Made by a program: the position numbers and the translations under genes. 60,495 nucleotides of DNA from Oribacterium sp. (GTDB taxonomy: Bacteria; Bacillota_A; Clostridia; Lachnospirales; Lachnospiraceae): contig JAGAXP010000287.1 in NCBI GenBank assembly GCA_017940955.1, forward strand, positions 1 through 60,495, written 5' to 3'. This document shows, piece by piece, positions 39,030 through 47,934 of the stretch. Each line of letters begins with the position of its first letter. Position 1 is the first letter of the stretch. The notes under the pieces are model-generated. The model ran no database searches and was not told the origin of the DNA. It was given only the letters and a program-made list of their open reading frames with translations.

Positions 39030-41897
39030 TTATTTCCATTGAGCAAGGATATCGTTTCTCCGCTGTCTCTGCTCATCAGTTCTCTCAAATCCGCACAATT
39101 CCTTAATTTCAATGGAAAAATCTCTATATTCCATCATAAACTTACATGAGAGTTCATTTACTTTATCAGCAAAATATCTGTTCTGTTTTTTGTACGAGGC
39201 AAGACTGAAGATTATTTCTTCCATGCTGTCACATATGCTGTTAAACTCTCTTTTAGCATTTGCAATTTCAGCTTCCTGTTTTTTTATCCAATCTTGAACT
39301 TTTTCAAGAACCTCGTTCTCTTTTTCCTTACTTACTTTTGACCAATTAACCTTTTCAAGACGGTTTTTGCTCTCTTCTATTTCGCCTGAAATATCGCTCA
39401 ATAAATCTATACGATCGAGCAACGCCTCTTTTTTATTGACAATTTCATCCCACTTAGCTTCCATCTTTTCAGCGGTAATGGTAAAGCTTTTTTCCATATC
39501 TCCAATAAATGGTGATCCCGGGTAGCACAAGATATCATAAAGTTCATCATCTTTAGGCGAATCATATAATTCGTCCTTAACAATCTCTCTTCCATCTTCT
39601 TTAACCTTTGACCACTGAGCCATCTGGAGTTCAAACGGTTTCAGAAGCCCTTCATATATGCACAATGTCTTACCTTGTGTAAAAGTAGCCATACGTTCAA
39701 GCTGCACATCATCCGCTGACATGGTGCTTCCGAGAAGTTGCCGATCATCCTGAGAGGTCATTCTATGTCCCAGCTTTAAGGACGTATTCTTTATTACTTC
39801 AGGAGCCATTGCTGTAGGAAGCTGATCAGCAATTATAATTGCTTCGTTCAAGGCACGTACTTCAGCAAGCATCTTTACAACGAATGCTGTAGCGGCAATC
39901 TTCGGATCTGCTCCTTCCCCGCCTTCCTTCTGAGCTTTTGGTCCGATTAGATTGTGCGCCTCTTCGAAGAAAATGACATGTCTAGGGCCTTTCTCTTTTT
40001 CCTCCTTAGGCTGCGGATTCACCTTTAATGACTCTCTAATAAGCGTGGACAACATCAATGTCAAGAAGTTTGCCGGTCCGCTACCCATTGCTTCTAATTC
40101 AATAACAGCAGGTCTTTTAAGCCAATCGTCTGGAGCTATGGTAGATTCGGGAACATCAAATACGTCTCCCATTTCTCTCGACAGCAAACTACCAATACGT
40201 ACCTGCAATACGGATTTCAGGTTTCCTTTTACTTCTCCCTCGTAATCGGTTTCATCAAGTATCTTCTCAAGCGTTGTATATAGCTCTCCCATTGTCGGAT
40301 ACGGCAGATCGCCGGTATTCAGCATATAAGGCAGCCATCCCTTATTCCTGTATACACGCTCTATAGCTCTATCCAATAGAAACGGCATGGGCGGATCCAT
40401 AGAAAAAGCTCCATCAAACACATTCTTTAGATTACTGATATGCTCCGCCAACGCCATCTTCTTAGGAAATTGGAACGGATTAATATGTAATAAAAACTTT
40501 GTTCCTGAAGATGGTGAAAATACCGTTATTCCCTTCATCTCGGGACGGTTTACCAGTGCTCTATACTCTTGCTTAGCCGGTTCAAGGATCAAAAACGGGA
40601 TATTAAAATTCGCATATAACGTCGTCGCTATATGAAGCATGCTGTTGGTTTTTCCTGATCCCGGAACACCTGCCAAGAAAGCATGCTTCGGCAGATTCTT
40701 CAGCGGTATATAGACCTCGTAATCATCGCTATCTTTGCCAAGGAACAATCCGCCCGCATCATGATTCGGTGCCGTTTCCTTTGGCATTTCAATACTCTCG
40801 CCCGAATATAATGTAGGAAGCGTTACAAATGGCAACAACTCCTTTAATGTAAACAATGTTGGCCAGAATCTAAGCTCCTGAGGTGCTTTCTGGTTACAAA
40901 AATCATAGAGTTTAGCATCAATAATATCAGAACACTTAAATGCTCCTTTTTGATGAATAACATCATGTGTGCCCTCATCAAGAGCTTCAGAAGCTGCCGC
41001 ATCCAAAAGCATTCCAGCGTATATACTGTCTTGTGCATAAACCCTAACATTCACTTGAAAATGAGGGTTGGCTGCAAGCTCCTTTATAAGATCCTTGTAC
41101 CTATTCAGCGTGTAATCTGCGCTCTCGTCTCTTTGAAAAGATGTACCCGTATTATTCTTTTCAACACGAAGCGTAAGCATTCTTCTCAGCGCAGTCATCG
41201 CGCTACCAAGCATACGAGGATCTTCGATCATGTTGGTATAATCAACCGGCTTGAAATCGACACAATAAACGCATGGTGCATTCATTTTCTGCATCATTGT
41301 GAGCATTCCATATAACCTAGCATCCTCATTCATCTTCCATTCATTTATAGAGTAGAAATATCCATTTTCATCCTTATCAGCCTTAGAAAACTTCTCCCTT
41401 TTTATAAGAGAAGACATGCACCCATACTCTATGTTCTCATTCATCTGCAGAGAGAGCCGCTGCTGTTCTCTCTTAAGCTTTTTCTGTCTTTTTTTCTCTT
41501 TTTCAGGGTCACTTTCCACTGTATTGACCCATCTATATCCGGAATCTACCTTTCCTAACCACTGCATATATGGCAAAGCCTGAGCAGCCGGAACGACTCT
41601 AACGATATCAAAATACGGCGCAAGAGGAGAATTCTTTATCAAATTATCAGCGTATTTGTTAGCTTTATCTGAATCAAACTTGAGATATATTTTCAGTCTG
41701 TTTCCTTTATTTTCTGCCGGATTGTACTCATAAATCCAATGGATAATCTCATTTGAATCCAGTGCCTGCCTATGGATTTGACGCAGGAAAGCAAGGTGCT
41801 TCTTTAAAACCCCATCCACTCCACTTTCGTCTAAAGCACTATACTTACTTAATGTAAGATCTGGTATTCTCTTAATCTGATATAAAATGCTTTCCAT
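39030..41897 (-). CDS. HerA/DUF87-type ATPase
   Basis: 955 residues. Residues about 1-370 form a divergent N-terminal region with a basic helix (KKRQKKLKREQQRLSLQ). The ATPase core has Walker A AFLAGVPGSGKTNSMLHIA (about 409), Walker B RHVIFFEEAHNLIGPKAQ (about 637) and HerA-type AIIIADQLPTAMAPEVIKNTSLKLGHRMTS (sensor/arginine region). A C-terminal coiled coil (about 800-955) follows. HerA ATPases form hexamers that pump DNA or protein. Gene lies 12 bp from the ART effector; together with FtsK it brackets the effectors. Confidence 0.88.
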   Translation of the reverse strand: MESILYQIKRIPDLTLSKYSALDESGVDGVLKKHLAFLRQIHRQALDSNEIIHWIYEYNPAENKGNRLKIYLKFDSDKANKYADNLIKNSPLAPYFDIVRVVPAAQALPYMQWLGKVDSGYRWVNTVESDPEKEKKRQKKLKREQQRLSLQMNENIEYGCMSSLIKREKFSKADKDENGYFYSINEWKMNEDARLYGMLTMMQKMNAPCVYCVDFKPVDYTNMIEDPRMLGSAMTALRRMLTLRVEKNNTGTSFQRDESADYTLNRYKDLIKELAANPHFQVNVRVYAQDSIYAGMLLDAAASEALDEGTHDVIHQKGAFKCSDIIDAKLYDFCNQKAPQELRFWPTLFTLKELLPFVTLPTLYSGESIEMPKETAPNHDAGGLFLGKDSDDYEVYIPLKNLPKHAFLAGVPGSGKTNSMLHIATTLYANFNIPFLILEPAKQEYRALVNRPEMKGITVFSPSSGTKFLLHINPFQFPKKMALAEHISNLKNVFDGAFSMDPPMPFLLDRAIERVYRNKGWLPYMLNTGDLPYPTMGELYTTLEKILDETDYEGEVKGNLKSVLQVRIGSLLSREMGDVFDVPESTIAPDDWLKRPAVIELEAMGSGPANFLTLMLSTLIRESLKVNPQPKEEKEKGPRHVIFFEEAHNLIGPKAQKEGGEGADPKIAATAFVVKMLAEVRALNEAIIIADQLPTAMAPEVIKNTSLKLGHRMTSQDDRQLLGSTMSADDVQLERMATFTQGKTLCIYEGLLKPFELQMAQWSKVKEDGREIVKDELYDSPKDDELYDILCYPGSPFIGDMEKSFTITAEKMEAKWDEIVNKKEALLDRIDLLSDISGEIEESKNRLEKVNWSKVSKEKENEVLEKVQDWIKKQEAEIANAKREFNSICDSMEEIIFSLASYKKQNRYFADKVNELSCKFMMEYRDFSIEIKELCGFERTDEQRQRRNDILAQWK

Positions 41898-41939
41898 TTA
41901 ACACAACACCTTTCAAATTATTCTCGGGTTTCATCTCTA

Positions 41940-42620
41940 TTATCGTCTTCTTCTCAAAAGCACAAGTCTTAATAGCTGAAGAATCGATGAAACTAACGCC
42001 GCAACATAAGTAAGTGCAGCTGCAATCAATACCTTTCTTGAGCCCTCAAGTTCTTGCCCATACAAGATATTCCTTTCTCGCAAAATAGATAATGCCCTTC
42101 CAGATGCGTTGAACTCTACGGGAAGAGTAATAAACTGGAAGAATACGACCAGCGAAAAAAGAATGATTCCTATGTCGATCAACCCTGTCCAACCAAAAAT
42201 CAATCCCAACAGAATCACTGGCCCTGAAAGTGTGGATCCAATATTTACCACGGGAATAACCATTGATCGCAGTGTAAGAGGAAAATACCCTCTCGCATGC
42301 TGAATCGCATGTCCACATTCATGAGCAGCAACACCGATTGCCGCAACAGAAGATGAACCATAAACGCTATCCGACAAGCGAAGCACTTTTTCTCGTGGTG
42401 AATAATGATCGGTTAAACCTCCTGATATTCTCTCTATTCTCACATCATATATTCCGGCAGAGTTCAAAATGGTCTGAGCAACCTGCTCCGCCCTGATTCC
42501 ACGCGAATTACCATAAGAACTGTACTTTTTATATGTTCTCCTTACATTCCAAGATGCAATGATGCTAATTAAAGCTCCTATGATAACAAGTCCATATGAT
42601 GCGTAATAAAATATCGTCAT
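41940..42620 (-). CDS. membrane zinc metallopeptidase, YugP-like
   Basis: 226 residues. N-terminal TM helix (IFYYASYGLVIIGALISII), catalytic VAAIGVAAHECGHAIQHARGY (HECGH zinc site), then TM segments (IPVVNIGSTLSGPVILLGLIFGW, IGIILFSLVVFFQFITL) with downstream glutamate ligand in LPVEFNASGRAL. The C-terminus is basic (LLRRRR). Matches the Zn_peptidase_2 family (YugP of Bacillus). In this cluster it could process a membrane component or an effector; the substrate is unknown. Confidence 0.92.
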   Translation of the reverse strand: MTIFYYASYGLVIIGALISIIASWNVRRTYKKYSSYGNSRGIRAEQVAQTILNSAGIYDVRIERISGGLTDHYSPREKVLRLSDSVYGSSSVAAIGVAAHECGHAIQHARGYFPLTLRSMVIPVVNIGSTLSGPVILLGLIFGWTGLIDIGIILFSLVVFFQFITLPVEFNASGRALSILRERNILYGQELEGSRKVLIAAALTYVAALVSSILQLLRLVLLRRRR

Positions 42621-42634
42621 TTGCTAATCTCCTA

Positions 42635-43357
42635 CTATCTTCTTCGTAAAACCTTTGCCCCCATTGAAGAAGTTGAATCACCACCACTGAGTTCCTGATG
42701 TATTCTGTCGATCAGAGCCTGCGTTCCTGTTAATTCTGCCTGCTTTGTACTCGCTGATGCCTGAAGTCTCCCCGCCGCAGCAAGGGCTGAGTTTGCAAAC
42801 ATATTACCGGAAGCTCCTTGAAGTGTAGATGCATATGAGCTTTCGGAGTCAACTTGCATTTGTAAAACATCCGCTTCCTGTGAAAGCTGAGCTCTCATCT
42901 GTTCCAGTGCTTGACTGCATTTCTCAACATTCGCCTGAGCTTGTTCGTATTGTTGGCTTTCCTGTTGAGCAACAAGGTATGCCTGTCTTGCTTCTCCTTG
43001 TGCCTGATTAAATTCTCCTTGAACCGGGCCAACCTGGTTCTGTGCACTTCTGTATGAATCTCTGGCCGCCTCCAATCTGCTTCGTAGATACTGATATTCT
43101 GAAGCAGAATGCTCTTGGCCATCATTTAACGAATTTAAATCTGACTCTACACTCCTCATTTCATTCTCAGCACTTGACATCTGATCATAGAGTCTCTCCA
43201 ATTCGTATTGTGCTTGATTTGCTCTTTGATTAGCACTCGCATAATCGCTCATGGCCGAATCATAGTTTCGCTGATGCATTTCTGCGTTTTGTACCCACTC
43301 TCTATGTGCGTTACAATACTTATCAACCAATGCAGTTTTTTGTTCCAATGATGCCAT
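42635..43357 (-). CDS. coiled-coil protein
   Basis: 240 residues from MASLEQKTALVDKYCNAH; GGGAG is eight bases upstream of this ATG and only two from an earlier one. Nearly the whole protein is predicted coiled coil, Gln/Ala/Glu-rich (EFNQAQGEARQAYLVAQQESQQYEQAQANVEKC). A Gly/Ala-rich region (GNMFANSALAAAGRLQAS) and basic end (KVLRRR) follow. No family recognised. Sits between PP2C and the Zn-protease and may be a scaffold for the phospho-signalling parts. Confidence 0.75.
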   Translation of the reverse strand: MASLEQKTALVDKYCNAHREWVQNAEMHQRNYDSAMSDYASANQRANQAQYELERLYDQMSSAENEMRSVESDLNSLNDGQEHSASEYQYLRSRLEAARDSYRSAQNQVGPVQGEFNQAQGEARQAYLVAQQESQQYEQAQANVEKCSQALEQMRAQLSQEADVLQMQVDSESSYASTLQGASGNMFANSALAAAGRLQASASTKQAELTGTQALIDRIHQELSGGDSTSSMGAKVLRRR

Positions 43358-43382
43358 TTTCATTTCTCCCGAACATCATACT

Positions 43383-44957
43383 TCATTTTTTTCTTCCAAA
43401 CAGATTACCAAAGAAACCATTCTTTTGTCCCTTTGAATCCGAATCCGAATCCAAGTTTGGCTGCGTGTTCTTTTCTGCTATTTGTCTATAACCCCCTGCA
43501 TTTATTTCTACAGATGTTTCCACTTGTGGGTTATTTGCTGTTCTCACATCAGCTCTCTCTGTCAATTCTGTTCGAACCTCATCGCCCTGTTTATCCTCAT
43601 TTCCAGAATCATTCTCATCATTTACCGGATTATCAACACTACCCATTATTGCTGTAATCTCTGACTGATCGTTAGGTTCTTCTGTTAATTGTTCTTCTTT
43701 ATGTAATCCCTCAATTTCAGCTATTATATTTCCAAGCTGTTCTTCTGAATATCTGGGTGAATAGTCTAATTCAGTATCTTCTTTAATCTCTACGCCATTT
43801 CCCTTCCAGTATTGGTCGATACGCTCTTTCGTTTCCTTCGCCTTTGGCAGCTGTGCTACAGACTTTTGTAACTGCAGAGCCACATCATGGAGATTATTGT
43901 CGATATTTGCTAATTCCTGTTCTTTATCTTTAACCTGTTCTTCCAGCAAAGCAATTTTCTTTCCTAATTCTTCAATTTCAGCCTTATGCTCTGCAAGACT
44001 TTCTGAAGTTTCCCTTTTGGATTCTGTCAGACTATCATACTGAGTCTCTTTGTCTTTTATATTGTCAATCAGTTCCTTTAATTTTTCAGCCACCTGTTCT
44101 GAGGATGCATATGGTTTCTTTATGTCATTTGCAGTACTCAGAATGCATGCAATCGAGACATCATCTCCACTTCCATTATTAGTGACCTGAGTAAGCAACT
44201 CATCCATTTTGGAATCGAGTTCTTCCTTGGATAGTGTTTGAACCCAATACCCCAGCGTATAATAGCATCTGTTAAGACCGCTCTCATCAAAGCTTTCATC
44301 AATGCCATCTGATGCAACAAATAATCCTGTTGGAATATCTGTTCCGTATACGTACCTAAATCCAGCAAAAGAATTTGAATTACATATGGATGTTGATCTG
44401 TTCCCTACGCAGCCTACCTCATCCCAAGGGATTGGCTGAGTGTAAAGCCCATTATTCATAGCAACGACGCATTTGCCGTCACCAATATGAATCCCAAACC
44501 AAAAACTGTCTATGACAACGCACATAATAAGTGTGCAGCCATAAATCTTGTTTAAGCTTTGTCCGGAACGAATAGCCTCGACAGCATCCTCCGGCAGACC
44601 TTTCAACTCACCCTCAGTTATAGGATTAATGCTTAAATCATTTTTGACACCATTGTTCCATTCACGAATTATTGTTCTTTCCAGCTCGGTTATGATTCGA
44701 TCAGGTGACTTTCTTATAGCATCACAAGAACTCGGAGAACTCTCAATTAGTTTTCTCACACAACCTATCGATACATCACAGGCTATGTTGGCTCCTTGTG
44801 CGCTTCTAAAACATTTCTTATCCCCGTGTCCATCGCTAATAACAGCAATGCAACCCTTTTCGCCATCATAGGTTGCCGCATAGTCTTCACAGCCCATATT
44901 CTTTGCGATATGAGATGCTCCCACTTTATATCCGGAATATGTTTTAAATCCTTCCAT
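43383..44957 (-). CDS. PP2C-family Ser/Thr phosphatase with coiled-coil tail
   Basis: 524 residues from MEGFKTYSGYKVGASH (ATG 44957). PP2C motifs: NMGCEDYAATYDGEKG, IAVISDGHGDKKCFRS (metal-binding DGHGD), SFWFGIHIGDGKCVV, LFVASDGIDESFDESG and NNGSGDDVSIACILS. From about residue 280 there is a coiled coil (SAEQVAEKLKEL to EQELANIDNNLHDV) and a disordered Glu/Asn-rich tail ending in KNGFFGNLFGRKK. PP2C enzymes reverse kinase action; with the kinase and VWA genes it makes the TerY-phosphatase-kinase set described for Ter systems. Confidence 0.92.
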   Translation of the reverse strand: MEGFKTYSGYKVGASHIAKNMGCEDYAATYDGEKGCIAVISDGHGDKKCFRSAQGANIACDVSIGCVRKLIESSPSSCDAIRKSPDRIITELERTIIREWNNGVKNDLSINPITEGELKGLPEDAVEAIRSGQSLNKIYGCTLIMCVVIDSFWFGIHIGDGKCVVAMNNGLYTQPIPWDEVGCVGNRSTSICNSNSFAGFRYVYGTDIPTGLFVASDGIDESFDESGLNRCYYTLGYWVQTLSKEELDSKMDELLTQVTNNGSGDDVSIACILSTANDIKKPYASSEQVAEKLKELIDNIKDKETQYDSLTESKRETSESLAEHKAEIEELGKKIALLEEQVKDKEQELANIDNNLHDVALQLQKSVAQLPKAKETKERIDQYWKGNGVEIKEDTELDYSPRYSEEQLGNIIAEIEGLHKEEQLTEEPNDQSEITAIMGSVDNPVNDENDSGNEDKQGDEVRTELTERADVRTANNPQVETSVEINAGGYRQIAEKNTQPNLDSDSDSKGQKNGFFGNLFGRKK

Positions 44958-44980
44958 CAATATCCCTCGTTACATTTGAT

Positions 44981-45982
44981 TTAATTAAATGTCGGGAAAT
45001 CATTTTCCCAGTCAATCCCCTGAAGTCCCGGTATCTCAGGGTTAGCTCCGCTTGAAGGATCAAGTGTTGCTGTTGAAGAAGGAGTATTTACTTGGGATGC
45101 TCCTCCAGCAGGTTGTCCCGGATTTGATACCGGACTCGTCTGTCCATTATTAGTACCCTGTGGTGTGTTTACAGGGCTTGTCTGCGGACTGCTAACAGTG
45201 CTTCTGAACTGTCCATTAGATGGTGCTGCTCCAGATGTGTTGTTCTGGATAGAACCTCTTTGTGTCACAAAATCAACGCCGGTCAGTGTAACTAATTGGA
45301 TTTGTTTTGCTAGAACATTAGTATTCGATGCCAACAAAACCATGGATTCATTACTAGTAAACTCAAGAAGAACTTTCCGGCATTCAGGGCTAAGAGCACC
45401 TTCTTCAATTGCGATTCCTGCCTTGGTTGCATACTGGAACCATGAGTTCTGCTTAAGTATATCCAGTTCTTCCTTATAAAGTGCCAAATCCGACGGCTTT
45501 CCATCGGTCATGAGAATGATAAGCGGTGTGTAAGAACCAGCCGATGATTTAAGGAACTCATTTCTTGAGAGCTTTTTATTTAAAGCCGCAAAAGCCTTTC
45601 CAAAATTTGTTCCGCCACCTACATAAGTGATTTCATTATAATTGAAAGATGATACCGGTACCGGCTCTGTTGTCCTCCAGTTTGCGTTGCTTGAAAACTC
45701 CATGATAGCAACTCTGATCTCCGCATTTGTATTGGAGGCCTCACGCTTTTTAAGCTCCGGAATCAAATTCCTGATTGCATCATTTACAGCCTGGATTCGA
45801 TTTCCCTTCATGCTTCCGGATATGTCAATTATAAAGAAAACAACCATTGCTCTCTTCTTAAGATCCGGCATTATCGTATCAAGGCTTGGTGTCTGTTCAA
45901 TGGGCTGAGTTATCGAGCTGGTACTCCCAGTCGGGGTATCCAACGTAGGAAAATCAAAACCATCCCAAAAATCGTCACTCAT
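44981..45982 (-). CDS. VWA-domain protein (TerY-like)
   Basis: 333 residues. MIDAS motif VVFFIIDISGSMKGNRI (D53-x-S55-x-S57), threonine in YVGGGTNFGKAF, and IILMTDGKPSDLALY (Asp). After about residue 235 comes a low-complexity Ser/Asn/Pro/Gly/Thr tail. The N-terminal DDFWDGFDFPTLD and the C-terminal WENDFPTFN resemble each other and may be short docking motifs. Standard TerY proteins are about 210 residues, so the tail is extra. It probably binds metal and partner proteins in the kinase/phosphatase complex. Confidence 0.9.
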   Translation of the reverse strand: MSDDFWDGFDFPTLDTPTGSTSSITQPIEQTPSLDTIMPDLKKRAMVVFFIIDISGSMKGNRIQAVNDAIRNLIPELKKREASNTNAEIRVAIMEFSSNANWRTTEPVPVSSFNYNEITYVGGGTNFGKAFAALNKKLSRNEFLKSSAGSYTPLIILMTDGKPSDLALYKEELDILKQNSWFQYATKAGIAIEEGALSPECRKVLLEFTSNESMVLLASNTNVLAKQIQLVTLTGVDFVTQRGSIQNNTSGAAPSNGQFRSTVSSPQTSPVNTPQGTNNGQTSPVSNPGQPAGGASQVNTPSSTATLDPSSGANPEIPGLQGIDWENDFPTFN

Positions 45983-46031
45983 TTTTCTTCCTCCTGCTTT
46001 TCATATTACCTGCAGTACCATGACGGAATAA

Positions 46032-47285
46032 TCACAACACTGTAGCTTTTACTCCATTAAATTCTATCGTCTCACCTCGGGCCAATCTGGCAAACCCGTT
46101 CTTTCCGATTTCTGTCTCATGTCCATCAACAGAAAGCTTCCAAACAGCATCTGTAAGGTTACCGATTCCAAGAACTGATTTATCGCTCAGGCTGGCACGT
46201 ATTACTGCCGCAACAGTATCGTGATCTACGCTTCTTCCATCCACCTGGCATAAGTATAACTTCGAACCATCAGCTACAATAGCCGGATAGTCATCAAACT
46301 TTATAATCCTGCAGCCTTCAGGTATTTTTTGCTTTGCATAGCAATTTACAAACTGTTCTCTTCCGCCTAGTCTTACAAGCATTGCCCTGGTTCTGATGAG
46401 CGCTTCTTCCCACTCATTCTCAGTAATACGATCGTTGGGATTCTTCAATCCTTTGGTAAATGCCCTCATAAAGGTCATTTGAAGATCCGGCGGGAACATC
46501 TTCCATCTTTTTATGACGTTCGGCTGTGCTTCCGGATCCGGTCTGTTCTTTTCGTTTGTCGGATCGTAGCAAAAAATCGGTGACACACCGTACATATGTG
46601 CGCCCATAGAATCCGTCATTGGTAGATTATTTGTATATCTGCCCTCCAAAGGATGGTCTATATAAAACAGACGGAAAAGCAATACAGCAAGGGAGAATCT
46701 GTCAGTCTGTGTATTTGGTCTCGTAGCATCTATTACAACTTCAGGAGCCATATATCTCGGCATTCCTCTTACGCCAAGATTTACAAGATTGGGAGCCACG
46801 TTATCGTTATCGCAAATAAGCACATCTCCGTCTGTCGGGTTGATAAAGAAACTACCTTCGTTAACATCCTGATAGCTAAAGCCCAGGCTGTGTAAGAGAC
46901 GGAAGCTTTCAACAATGTTCAACGCTGCTGAAATCATTACTTCATAGCTGGAGAAGCTTGCCTGATTCAAAAGGAACTCGCTAAACTCGTGAAATTCCGG
47001 CTTACGGAGCTCCATTATGTAACCATAGCTGTTTTTGTATGGTTTTGTTAGCATTATCGGCCAAAGATAATGCTCGTTAGGAGCTCCTCTATCCACATTT
47101 TTGGCAAGGTTGTCATAGAACACTTGCGGCGGAACAGGAGCTTTATACCATTTGAGGGCATACTTCTGACCTTTATAGTCAACCTTATAGACCTCACCCT
47201 GACCGCCTTCTGCGATATAGTCAAGTATGGTTATATTATCCCCTTTAATCGTTTGTATAGATTCGTTACGTGTCAATGACGGCAT
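46032..47285 (-). CDS. Ser/Thr protein kinase
   Basis: 417 residues. Kinase motifs: IAEGGQGEVYKV (Gly loop, 24-35), YALKWYK (Lys45), FSYQDVNEGSFFINP (HRD replaced by YQD, Asp about 138, Asn kept), VLICDNDNV (DFG replaced by DND), RYMAPEVV (APE) and FSLAVLLFRLFYIDHPLEG. The key Lys, Asp and Asn are present, so it is probably active despite the unusual HRD and DFG. A C-terminal beta-rich domain follows (about 320-417, KQKIPEGCRIIKFDDYPAIV, GHETEIGKNGFARLARG), FHA-like in feel but not certain. Confidence 0.9.
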   Translation of the reverse strand: MPSLTRNESIQTIKGDNITILDYIAEGGQGEVYKVDYKGQKYALKWYKAPVPPQVFYDNLAKNVDRGAPNEHYLWPIMLTKPYKNSYGYIMELRKPEFHEFSEFLLNQASFSSYEVMISAALNIVESFRLLHSLGFSYQDVNEGSFFINPTDGDVLICDNDNVAPNLVNLGVRGMPRYMAPEVVIDATRPNTQTDRFSLAVLLFRLFYIDHPLEGRYTNNLPMTDSMGAHMYGVSPIFCYDPTNEKNRPDPEAQPNVIKRWKMFPPDLQMTFMRAFTKGLKNPNDRITENEWEEALIRTRAMLVRLGGREQFVNCYAKQKIPEGCRIIKFDDYPAIVADGSKLYLCQVDGRSVDHDTVAAVIRASLSDKSVLGIGNLTDAVWKLSVDGHETEIGKNGFARLARGETIEFNGVKATVL

Positions 47286-47301
47286 ACACTAAAACCTCAT
47301 T

Positions 47302-47916
47302 TCATTCTATTAACTGTTTCCATGCGTTATCGCTAAATCTCACGCCTATATCTGAAAATCCCTGCGTAAACACCTGTGTAAAGGCATCCTTCAGCTGAGA
47401 GTTTTCATCATGTCTCCAGGTATCCATCGGTTCGGGATCAGCATAATAATCTAATCCATTATCCGAATCCTCTGGATCAAAAATGAACCGACAATTACTA
47501 TAAAGTTGTTTTGCCGTGTTAACATCTGTTATCGGCTGTTCCAATACTTTTCTTCCGTCGTAAGGATGCTTACAGTATCTTAAGACAAACAGCAATTCAG
47601 CCAGGACAAATTTATCAGCATCCATGCTCCAACGAGACTTCATATTTAGAATCTCAGGCGGCATAAATTTAACACTATCAACATCCTGCATTAAGGCATC
47701 CCTGTCGCCACCAGCCTTCACCTCAAAATGACCGTTTTCAGGGTCAATCAATAATTCATGAAGGTTTATTGGTCCCACGAGGTGCGCTCCGTTGTTATGA
47801 ACCATCTCATAGAACTTTATCGTATTTAGCATTGCCGATTTCAGCGCATCATCGTTTAAGAAACGCTCTCTATGTAAATCCATTTGGTAAAGCCAATGAT
47901 ATAATTCTTGTTTCAT
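47302..47916 (-). CDS. kinase-like protein, C-lobe only (pseudokinase)
   Basis: 204 residues that align to the C-lobe of the adjacent kinase: KFYEMVHNNGAHLVGPINLHELLIDPENGHF against the catalytic-loop region, VKFMPPEILNMKSRW against the APE segment, DADKFVLAELLFVLRYCKHPYDGR, and QLKDAFTQVFTQGFSDIGVRFSDNAWKQLIE. There is no Gly loop, VAIK lysine or catalytic Asp, so it cannot be an active kinase. It may be an allosteric partner or scaffold for the kinase, or a degraded duplicate kept for binding. Sixteen bp from the kinase gene, 18 bp from the AAA gene. Confidence 0.78.
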   Translation of the reverse strand: MKQELYHWLYQMDLHRERFLNDDALKSAMLNTIKFYEMVHNNGAHLVGPINLHELLIDPENGHFEVKAGGDRDALMQDVDSVKFMPPEILNMKSRWSMDADKFVLAELLFVLRYCKHPYDGRKVLEQPITDVNTAKQLYSNCRFIFDPEDSDNGLDYYADPEPMDTWRHDENSQLKDAFTQVFTQGFSDIGVRFSDNAWKQLIE

Positions 47917-47934
47917 TCAAATGTTTTCCTCCAA

